A program made the translations under genes and the position numbers. 64,000 nt of DNA from Salinimicrobium flavum (GTDB lineage: Bacteria; Bacteroidota; Bacteroidia; Flavobacteriales; Flavobacteriaceae), in NCBI RefSeq assembly GCF_042684505.1, contig NZ_JBHULT010000006.1, positions 930,001 through 994,000 on the forward strand, in the 5' to 3' direction. Below are positions 41,677 to 48,489 of this stretch, in pieces; within the stretch, counting starts at the first letter, position 1; each line of letters begins with the position of its first letter. The notes under the pieces are model-generated. The model was given only the letters and a program-made list of their open reading frames with translations, made no database searches and had not been told where the DNA came from.

Positions 41677-43314
41677 TTACATCATTCCGGGCATACCTCC
41701 GCCCATTCCCTGTGGCATTCCGCCACCGGGGTTGTCTTCTTTGATGTCTACCAGTGAACACTCGGTAGTTAAGATCATTCCGGCAACTGAAGCAGCGTTC
41801 TCAAGCGCTACTCTGGTTACTTTCTTAGGATCGATGATACCTGCGGTCATCATGTCAACGTAAGTATCAGTTTTAGCATCATATCCGAAGTTGCCCTTTC
41901 CTTCAAGTACTTTATTGATCACTACAGAACCTTCACCACCTGCATTTTCAACGATAGTTCTAAGTGGGGCTTCAATAGCACGACTTACGATCTGGATACC
42001 GGTAGCCTCATCTGCATTCGCAGCTTCAAGGTTAGCAAGCACGGCTTTAGCGCGTACCAGGGCAACACCACCACCGGCAACGATTCCTTCCTCAACAGCC
42101 GCACGGGTTGCGTGAAGGGCATCATCAACACGATCTTTCTTTTCTTTCATTTCAACTTCTGAAGCTGCACCTACATAAAGTACCGCAACACCTCCGGCTA
42201 ATTTAGCCAAACGCTCCTGAAGTTTTTCCTTGTCATAATCTGAAGTAGTAGTCTCTATCTGGGCTTTGATCTGGTTTACCCGGGCTTTGATAGCCTCGTT
42301 CTCACCGGCACCGTTTACAACAGTAGTATTGTCTTTATCAATCGCAACTTTTTCGGCAGTACCTAATTGATCGATAGTTGCATTCTCAAGAGTATACCCT
42401 CTTTCTTCAGAAATAACGGTTCCTCCTGTCAATACGGCAATATCCTCAAGCATCGCCTTTCTTCTGTCTCCAAATCCTGGTGCTTTTACCGCAGCGATCT
42501 TTAAAGAACCTCTCAGTTTGTTCACCACAAGAGTTGCAAGGGCTTCCCCGTCAACATCTTCAGCAATGATCAAAAGTGGCTTTCCGCTTTGAGCAACAGG
42601 CTCAAGTACAGGAAGCAAATCTTTCATTGAAGAGATTTTCTTGTCGTAGATAAGGATGTATGGATCTTCAAGATCTGCAGTCATTTTCTCGCTGTTGGTA
42701 ACGAAGTAAGGAGAAAGGTATCCGCGGTCAAACTGCATTCCTTCTACCACATCAACATGGGTATCTGTTCCTTTAGCTTCTTCAACAGTGATCACCCCTT
42801 CTTTTCCAACTTTTCCAAAGGCCTGGGCGATCAGCTCTCCAATTTTATCGTCGTTATTGGCAGAGATAGAAGCTACCTGCTTGATCTTTTCTGAAGAGTC
42901 CCCTACCTGCTGAGTTTGCTCCTTAAGGTTGGCGGTCAAAGCTTCAACTGCTTTGTCAATTCCTCGTTTAAGGTCCATCGGGTTTGCACCCGCTGCAACG
43001 TTCTTAAGACCTTCTTTAACAATGGCCTGTGCAAGAACCGTAGCGGTGGTTGTACCGTCACCTGCAATATCATTGGTCTTGGAAGCAACTTCCTTCACCA
43101 TTTGAGCACCCATGTTCTCAAGAGCATCTTCTAATTCGATCTCTTTTGCAACAGTTACACCATCCTTTGTCACTACAGGAGCTCCAAAAGATTTGCTGAT
43201 GATCACATTTCGGCCTTTTGGCCCCAGTGTAACTTTTACTGCATTTGCTAATGCGTCAACTCCGCGCTTGATCCCGTCGCGGGCTTCAATGTCATATTTT
43301 ATGTCTTTAGCCAT
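41677..43314 (-). CDS. groL: Chaperonin GroEL
   Basis: The 545-residue subunit of the 14-mer chaperonin has the ATP-binding DGTTTATVLAQAI motif, the conserved start AKDIKYDIEARDGIKRGVD and the Gly/Met-rich C-terminal tail (GGGMPQGMGGGMPGMM). It folds newly made proteins in the cytoplasm together with GroES, encoded 94 bases upstream. No CIRCE element is visible upstream of groES. Confidence 0.98.
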   Translation of the reverse strand: MAKDIKYDIEARDGIKRGVDALANAVKVTLGPKGRNVIISKSFGAPVVTKDGVTVAKEIELEDALENMGAQMVKEVASKTNDIAGDGTTTATVLAQAIVKEGLKNVAAGANPMDLKRGIDKAVEALTANLKEQTQQVGDSSEKIKQVASISANNDDKIGELIAQAFGKVGKEGVITVEEAKGTDTHVDVVEGMQFDRGYLSPYFVTNSEKMTADLEDPYILIYDKKISSMKDLLPVLEPVAQSGKPLLIIAEDVDGEALATLVVNKLRGSLKIAAVKAPGFGDRRKAMLEDIAVLTGGTVISEERGYTLENATIDQLGTAEKVAIDKDNTTVVNGAGENEAIKARVNQIKAQIETTTSDYDKEKLQERLAKLAGGVAVLYVGAASEVEMKEKKDRVDDALHATRAAVEEGIVAGGGVALVRAKAVLANLEAANADEATGIQIVSRAIEAPLRTIVENAGGEGSVVINKVLEGKGNFGYDAKTDTYVDMMTAGIIDPKKVTRVALENAASVAGMILTTECSLVDIKEDNPGGGMPQGMGGGMPGMM

Positions 43315-43372
43315 TTTTAGTATTTTTTCTCCCCTAAGGGAATTAGTTAGTTGTTAAAAAATTCTGGTAAAA

Positions 43373-43395
43373 ACCGCCGTCAGGAAAGAGGCGGT
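43373..43395 (-). terminator. Weak hairpin between groES and groEL
   Basis: ACCGCC / GGCGGT with an 11-base loop, followed on the minus strand by TTTTT. It could act as a partial terminator or an mRNA processing site that changes the groES:groEL ratio. Confidence 0.4.
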
Positions 43396-43408
43396 ATGAA
43401 CCACAGTA

Positions 43409-43684
43409 TTATACTATGGCAAGAATATCATCCTCTCTCATGATAAGGTAATCTTTACCTTCAAGTTTAAGTTCGGTTCCCGAATATTTTCCGTAAAGCA
43501 CGGTGTCGCCTACCTTGACAGTCATGTCGTGGTCTTTTTTACCGCCGCCTACTGCTACTACCTTGCCTTTTTGAGGCTTTTCTTTTGCTGTTTCGGGAAT
43601 ATAGATACCTGATGCTGTTTGAGTCTCAGCTGCTTCAGGCTCAACAAGTACTCTGTCTGAAAGAGGTTTAATGTTTAGTGCCAT
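43409..43684 (-). CDS. groS: Co-chaperonin GroES
   Basis: The 91-residue co-chaperonin has the usual IKPLSDRVLVEP start, the mobile loop region (ETQTASGIYIPETAKEKPQKG) and the conserved VGDTVLYGKYSGTEL. It caps GroEL. It is the first gene of the groES-groEL pair; the upstream region shows a sigma-54-like TGGCAC but no exact -12 match. Confidence 0.97.
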   Translation of the reverse strand: MALNIKPLSDRVLVEPEAAETQTASGIYIPETAKEKPQKGKVVAVGGGKKDHDMTVKVGDTVLYGKYSGTELKLEGKDYLIMREDDILAIV

Positions 43685-43772
43685 TTTACAAGTGTATTTT
43701 TAGTTAATGAATTCGTTACTGAATACCGGATAAGACGAAAATTGTGCCACTTGGAAAATGCTGACATATGGC

Positions 43773-43807
43773 AAAAAAAAATGCCAGCTTGTCAGAAGCC
43801 GGCATTT
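43773..43807 (-). terminator. Terminator of secG
   Basis: Stem AAATGCC-GCTT / AAGC-GGCATTT (with single unpaired bases) followed on the minus strand by T8. It separates the miaB-secG group from groES-groEL. Confidence 0.85.
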
Positions 43808-43827
43808 GATATATGGGTGTATGTTTT

Positions 43828-44169
43828 TTAGTTTTCTTCTCCCGGATTTTCAACAGGAGGCTGAATTGGAGCAGGTACGTTAGTTTCAACTTCTGGTTCA
43901 CTACCATTGATGATCTTTGATTCTCCTACAGAACCACTGTCCATAATGGTCACGTTAGAAAGAAGGATGAGCACCAATAATAAAGTAGCAAGGGTCCAGG
44001 TACTTTTATCAAGGAAATCAGATGTTTTTTGAACTCCCCCAATTTGATTCGCACCTCCCCCAAATGCAGAAGACAGTCCTCCTCCTTTTGGATTCTGTAC
44101 CATGATAACTACCACCAGCAAAAATGCAACGATTATGATAAGTGCTAAAAAGATTGTAAACGTGCTCAT
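43828..44169 (-). CDS. secG: Preprotein translocase subunit SecG
   Basis: SecG is a small partner of SecYEG in the cytoplasmic membrane. The 113-residue protein has two helices (about 5-24 and 57-75) with the conserved MVQNPKGGGLSSAFGG loop between them. The C-terminal Pro/Glu-rich tail (about 80-113) extends beyond the E. coli form. It follows the TPR-like gene by five bases. Confidence 0.95.
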   Translation of the reverse strand: MSTFTIFLALIIIVAFLLVVVIMVQNPKGGGLSSAFGGGANQIGGVQKTSDFLDKSTWTLATLLLVLILLSNVTIMDSGSVGESKIINGSEPEVETNVPAPIQPPVENPGEEN

Positions 44170-44174
44170 TATAA

Positions 44175-45017
44175 TTAATTATTATTGTCTTGTAATTTCT
44201 CTATTGCCCGAATTTGGTCTGCAAAGAAACCACTTTTTTCGGGATTTTTCAAAATTAAAATTTTATAAGCCTGTATTGCTTTTTTATAATTTTTCTGTTC
44301 CAGGTATACCCTGGCAAGAGTCTCTGTCATTAAGGATTCAGGGCCTGCCATATTCTCCTCGGCCAGATTGATCTTCCTGGTGTTTTTTGCAGGATCTATC
44401 CGCGGATTCTTCGCAATGAATTCATTGATGAGGTCGTATTTTCTCGATTTTGGATCTTCTTGATTGCCACCGGTGCCTTCCCTCTCGATGGGTTTAGCCG
44501 TCGCTAGTTTTAACCACTCTGTAAAAGAGTGATTTTCGTTCTTGTCAAAGCGTAAGGGGCTTCCCAGCTGCAGGGAATCCTCTTTCCTGTCCTTTTCAAT
44601 TTTATTCTGTTCTTTTTCAGATCTGCGGAATAATTCGGGATCAAATACCTGTTCAGATTCCCGTAACTTCATTTTCAGGGCCTGGTCCAGGGTGATATTC
44701 TCTTCTTTATCTTCCCGGTGCTCCCTATCTTTTTGTCGCTGCTCCTGTTTCCTTATCTCACTGGCGATCTGGTTCTGGTTAAATTCTTCGGAAGTGATAA
44801 AATCAAACAGCACAGCCCGGTCTGTGGTATAGGCGGCAGTTACTTTAAGTTCTTTATTGTAGTGCAGGCTATTGGCATTTTTCAATCCTTTTAAATATAC
44901 CGCCCTGGCAGCCTGAAAAAAGGGATACTGGTCAATAATTTCCCTGATCGCGCCCGTCTGCCCGAAACTTATCGCAGCAGGATTTTGGAGCAGGTATGTT
45001 ATTTCCTCTTTTTTCAT
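44175..45017 (-). CDS. Conserved flavobacterial protein of unknown function with C-terminal TPR
   Basis: I do not recognise a characterised family. The 280-residue protein has no signal peptide. The first 75 residues look folded (LLQNPAAISFGQTGAIREII, then YPFFQAARAVYLKGL), the middle (about 85-215) is highly charged and low in complexity, and the end (about 232-275) contains one tetratricopeptide-like helix pair (LARVYLEQKNYKKAIQAYKILILKNPEK). Its start overlaps the lptE stop by one base, so it is tightly coupled to LPS-transport and secretion genes. A cytoplasmic adaptor role is possible but unsupported. Confidence 0.75.
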   Translation of the reverse strand: MKKEEITYLLQNPAAISFGQTGAIREIIDQYPFFQAARAVYLKGLKNANSLHYNKELKVTAAYTTDRAVLFDFITSEEFNQNQIASEIRKQEQRQKDREHREDKEENITLDQALKMKLRESEQVFDPELFRRSEKEQNKIEKDRKEDSLQLGSPLRFDKNENHSFTEWLKLATAKPIEREGTGGNQEDPKSRKYDLINEFIAKNPRIDPAKNTRKINLAEENMAGPESLMTETLARVYLEQKNYKKAIQAYKILILKNPEKSGFFADQIRAIEKLQDNNN

Positions 45018-45520
45018 TACCAGTTCGCAAGGGTTGCATTAAATATATCCTGGGTGATACGGGTGAAAATCTCTTCCAGTGCGGTTGCCAAAACTGCCCC
45101 TGAAAGTTGTGCATTGGCAGGATAATCATAATAGAAGGAGAACCTGCGGTCAAGATCCTTATCGGGATCCAGGGTGTTAAAGAACCGGAGCTGGACCACA
45201 ATGGTCAGCCGGTTTTGTGCCGCGGTACTTTCTGCGGTGGCACTCATGGGAGCAACGTAATAATCTACGATCTCCCCTTCATAGACCAGGTCTCCGTTGT
45301 TGTCTGTAAGGTTGAGGTTGGTCTGGCTCTGTATGAGATCCTGAAGTTCCAGGGTAAAAGTTCGGTCAATGCCCGGCTCTACGATGGCTGCTGCATTCTG
45401 AAAGTAATTTACCTGGAAGGTCTGGGCGGCACCGGTATCTGCACCTGAAAACGAATAGATTCCGCAGGACTGGAAAGTCAGGAGTAACAGGCCAAAAAAC
45501 AGTAAGTGGATCTTCTTCAT
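45017..45520 (-). CDS. lptE: LptE-family lipoprotein (LPS assembly)
   Basis: LptE is the outer-membrane lipoprotein that plugs the LptD barrel and helps place lipopolysaccharide on the surface. The 167-residue protein has a lipoprotein signal with Cys19 (LLTFQSCGIYSFSG) and the family pattern of LptE in Bacteroidota (TFTLELQDLIQSQTNLNL, DLVYEGEIVDYYVAP). It follows the sigma-54 activator gene by 24 bases; LptD is not in the window. Confidence 0.88.
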   Translation of the reverse strand: MKKIHLLFFGLLLLTFQSCGIYSFSGADTGAAQTFQVNYFQNAAAIVEPGIDRTFTLELQDLIQSQTNLNLTDNNGDLVYEGEIVDYYVAPMSATAESTAAQNRLTIVVQLRFFNTLDPDKDLDRRFSFYYDYPANAQLSGAVLATALEEIFTRITQDIFNATLANW

Positions 45521-45544
45521 AAATAGGTATCGAAAATAGCTTTT

Positions 45545-46801
45545 TTAAAGGTCGTATTGTTTGATTTTGCGATAAAGGGTGCGCTCACTAATCCCAAGTT
45601 CCTCTGCGGCAGCCTTTCTTTTGCCGTTGTGACGTTCCAGGGATTTCTTGATGAGCTCCAGTTCTTTATCCTGCAAGGAAAGGGTTTCCTCTTCCTCGAT
45701 TTCTTCTGCAAAGTAATATTTATCCTGTTTATCGGGAGTATTATTCTGCGGAATTTGAAGCACTTCCAGTTGTTCGTCGGTGATCTCTTCAGGAACTACT
45801 TCCTCCTCATCATTATTTCCGTAGATCTTCTCAATAAGGCCTTCGTTCTCTTCCTTTACTTTTTCGCTGTTGTCATGCTTCATAAGCTCCAGCGTAAGTT
45901 TTTTAAGGTCATTAAGGTCGTTTTTCATATCAAAAAGCACCTTATAAAGGATCTCCCGTTCATTGCTGAAGTCGCTTTCCCTTTTCTTCTCCTCGATGAC
46001 TGCAGGCAGGTTGCTCCCAATGCCCGGAAGGTATTCCCTGAGTTTTTCAGCATTGATACTTCGTTCCTGTTCCAAAACAGATATTTGTTCTGCAACGTTC
46101 CTTAACTGCCTCACGTTCCCATTCCATCGATATTTTTGAAGCAATGCAACCGCATCATCCTCCAGCCGAACGGTGGGCATTTTGTATTTCATGGCAAAAT
46201 CTGCCGCAAACTTCCTGAACAATAAATGAATATCTTCCTTGCGTTCCCGCAAAGGCGGCAGGTGTATTTCAACCGTGCTTAATCTGTAATAAAGATCTTC
46301 CCTGAATTTTTCTTTTTTGATGGCCTCCGTCATATTGAGATTGGTGGCGGCAACAATACGCACATCTGTTTTTTGCACTTTTGAGGAGCCAACCTTTATA
46401 AACTCCCCGTTCTCCAGGATCCTGAGCAACCTGACCTGGGTGGTTAACGGTAGTTCCCCAACTTCGTCCAGGAAAATTGTACCCCCGTCGGCAACTTCAA
46501 AATAACCGTTTCGGGATTGAGTGGCTCCCGTAAAAGCCCCTTTTTCGTGACCAAACAACTCACTGTCAATTGTGCCTTCGGGAATGGCTCCGCAGTTCAC
46601 AGCAATGTATTTACCGTGCTTGCGATGGGAAAGTGCGTGAATGATCTTTGGGATACTCTCCTTCCCAACTCCGCTCTCTCCTGTTACCAATACAGATATA
46701 TCTGTAGGTGCGACCTGGATGGATTTTTCAACCGCCCGGTTCAGCTTTTCGTCATTACCCAAAATGCCGAAACGTTGTTTAATTGCCTGAATGCTTTCCA
46801 T
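45545..46801 (-). CDS. Sigma-54-dependent transcriptional activator without sensor domain
   Basis: This 418-residue AAA+ activator has Walker A GESGVGKE (41-48), the sigma-54 contact loop GAFTGA (88-93), Walker B GGTIFLDEVGELP and a C-terminal Fis-type helix-turn-helix (about 380-415, AAAEELGISERTLYRKI). There is no receiver, PAS or GAF domain before the AAA+ core; residues 1-20 are only a short lead. Between the AAA+ and HTH parts lies a long charged, coiled-coil-like linker (about 270-375). Activity must therefore be set by expression or by partner proteins. It lies in the miaB-lptE-secG operon. Confidence 0.93.
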   Translation of the reverse strand: MESIQAIKQRFGILGNDEKLNRAVEKSIQVAPTDISVLVTGESGVGKESIPKIIHALSHRKHGKYIAVNCGAIPEGTIDSELFGHEKGAFTGATQSRNGYFEVADGGTIFLDEVGELPLTTQVRLLRILENGEFIKVGSSKVQKTDVRIVAATNLNMTEAIKKEKFREDLYYRLSTVEIHLPPLRERKEDIHLLFRKFAADFAMKYKMPTVRLEDDAVALLQKYRWNGNVRQLRNVAEQISVLEQERSINAEKLREYLPGIGSNLPAVIEEKKRESDFSNEREILYKVLFDMKNDLNDLKKLTLELMKHDNSEKVKEENEGLIEKIYGNNDEEEVVPEEITDEQLEVLQIPQNNTPDKQDKYYFAEEIEEEETLSLQDKELELIKKSLERHNGKRKAAAEELGISERTLYRKIKQYDL

Positions 46802-46868
46802 TCTTTAATTCAAGATTCAAAATTGAGAATTCAAAATTCTTTTAATGGCATTTTCTGCCAGCTGTTCA

Positions 46869-48314
46869 CTAATTATTGCCGCTGTACTCAACCGCCTCTC
46901 CGAGAAGGGTAGCACTGGTACAGTCATTTATCTTCACATTGACGAAATCTCCCACTTTGTAGTTTTCCTTGGGAAACACTGCAACAGTGTTCTGAGTAGT
47001 TCTTCCACTCCAGTGGGCATCAGATTTTTTGGACTCTTTCTCGATCAACACCTCTACAGTTTTCCCCACGAACTGCTGAGTTCTGAAGTGACTGTGTTTC
47101 TGCTGAAGATTAACGATCTCTGTGAGACGTCTTTTCTTTACTTCTTCGGGAACATCATCTTCGAGCTTCCTTGCCGCCATGGTTCCGGGCCTTTCTGAAT
47201 AAGCGAACATGAATCCGAAATCATATTTTACATACTCCATTAAAGAGAGGGTATCCTGGTGATCTTCCTCTGTTTCTGTCGGGAATCCGGTGATCATGTC
47301 CTGGGAAATGGCACACTCTGGCATCAACCTCCTGATGTTATCGATCAATTCAAAATATTCCTCACGGGTATGCAGACGGTTCATTTCTTTCAGGATCCTG
47401 TTGCTGCCGCTCTGTACCGGCAGGTGAATGTACCTGCAGATGTTAGGGTATTGTGCCATGGTCCCAATCACATCAAGGGTCATATCCTGCGGATTGGAGG
47501 TAGAGAACCTTACCCGCATTTTTGGATGTGCTTCTGCAACCAGTTTTAAAAGTCCGGAAAAATTGGTAGCTGTTGCTTTTTGAATTTCCGAAGCATTTTT
47601 AAAGTCTTTTTTCAGTCCGCCGCCATACCATAAATAACTATCCACGTTCTGTCCAAGGAGGGTTACCTCCTTAAAGCCCCGTGTTGCCAGGTCATTTATT
47701 TCTTCAAGGATGCTTTGCGGGTCGCGGCTTCTTTCCCTTCCGCGGGTAAAAGGCACGACACAAAAAGTACACATGTTATCGCAGCCACGGGTAATGGATA
47801 CAAACGCCGATACCCCGTTGCTTTGCAGACGCACGGGAGAAATATCCCCGTAAGTTTCTTCTTTGGAGAGGATCACGTTCACTGCGTTACGACCTTCTTC
47901 CACCTCACTAATAAGGTTTGGCAGGTCTTTATAAGCATCGGGCCCCACAACCAGGTCCACGATCTTTTCTTCTTCCAGAAACTTTTCTTTCAGGCGTTCT
48001 GCCATGCAGCCCAGTACTCCAACCTTCATCCCCGGGTTGATCTTCTTAACGGCATTATATTTCTCCAGTCTCTTTCTTACCGTTTGTTCTGCCTTGTCAC
48101 GAATAGAGCAGGTATTGATAAGGACAAGATCTGCCTCCTCGAGATTCTGGGTAGTATCAAAACCTTCCTTCGCCAGAATTGACGCCACGATCTCGCTGTC
48201 ACTAAAGTTCATCTGGCAACCATAGCTCTCTATCATCAGCTTACGTGCATTGCCGGTTTTAGGTTCTGTGACCAGTGAATTTCCTTGCTGTTTCTCGTTT
48301 ATTATCTTTTCCAT
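46869..48314 (-). CDS. miaB: tRNA-2-methylthio-N6-dimethylallyladenosine synthase
   Basis: MiaB adds the methylthio group to i6A37 in tRNAs reading UNN codons. The 481-residue enzyme has the three N-terminal cluster cysteines (Cys33, Cys69, Cys103), the radical-SAM CxxxCxxC (Cys178, Cys182, Cys185 in RGCDNMCTFCVVPF) and a C-terminal TRAM domain (about 420-478). It starts an operon with its own promoter; a loose repeat of ATTCAAAATT lies in the 67 bases after it. Confidence 0.97.
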   Translation of the reverse strand: MEKIINEKQQGNSLVTEPKTGNARKLMIESYGCQMNFSDSEIVASILAKEGFDTTQNLEEADLVLINTCSIRDKAEQTVRKRLEKYNAVKKINPGMKVGVLGCMAERLKEKFLEEEKIVDLVVGPDAYKDLPNLISEVEEGRNAVNVILSKEETYGDISPVRLQSNGVSAFVSITRGCDNMCTFCVVPFTRGRERSRDPQSILEEINDLATRGFKEVTLLGQNVDSYLWYGGGLKKDFKNASEIQKATATNFSGLLKLVAEAHPKMRVRFSTSNPQDMTLDVIGTMAQYPNICRYIHLPVQSGSNRILKEMNRLHTREEYFELIDNIRRLMPECAISQDMITGFPTETEEDHQDTLSLMEYVKYDFGFMFAYSERPGTMAARKLEDDVPEEVKKRRLTEIVNLQQKHSHFRTQQFVGKTVEVLIEKESKKSDAHWSGRTTQNTVAVFPKENYKVGDFVNVKINDCTSATLLGEAVEYSGNN

Positions 48315-48326
48315 AAATCAAAAAAG

Positions 48327-48338
48327 TACCTATAGGTA
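48327..48338. promoter_or_regulatory. 12-bp palindrome in the miaB leader
   Basis: TACCTATAGGTA is a perfect palindrome in the short leader between the miaB promoter and ATG. It may be an operator; it could also be chance. Confidence 0.25.
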
Positions 48339-48348
48339 TTTGAACGTG

Positions 48349-48380
48349 CAAAGATACAGATTTAGTTGGGATGTGACAAA
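48349..48380 (-). promoter_or_regulatory. Promoter of the miaB operon
   Basis: On the minus strand TTTG (48377-48380) is followed after 20 nt by TATCTTTG (48349-48356). The leader to the miaB ATG is about 34 nt. Confidence 0.75.
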
Positions 48381-48462
48381 GTGACAGGAAATAATTGTAG
48401 CCAAATTTCGGACGTTATTCGGCCATTGTGGAAAATTTAAGAGGCATATCTAAAAATTCCTA

Positions 48463-48470
48463 TACTTTTG
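48463..48470 (+). promoter_or_regulatory. -7 element before topA
   Basis: TACTTTTG matches TAnnTTTG 19 nt before the ATG. I find no TTG at the expected -33 position. Confidence 0.5.
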
Positions 48471-48489
48471 CAGAACAAAAATACATACT

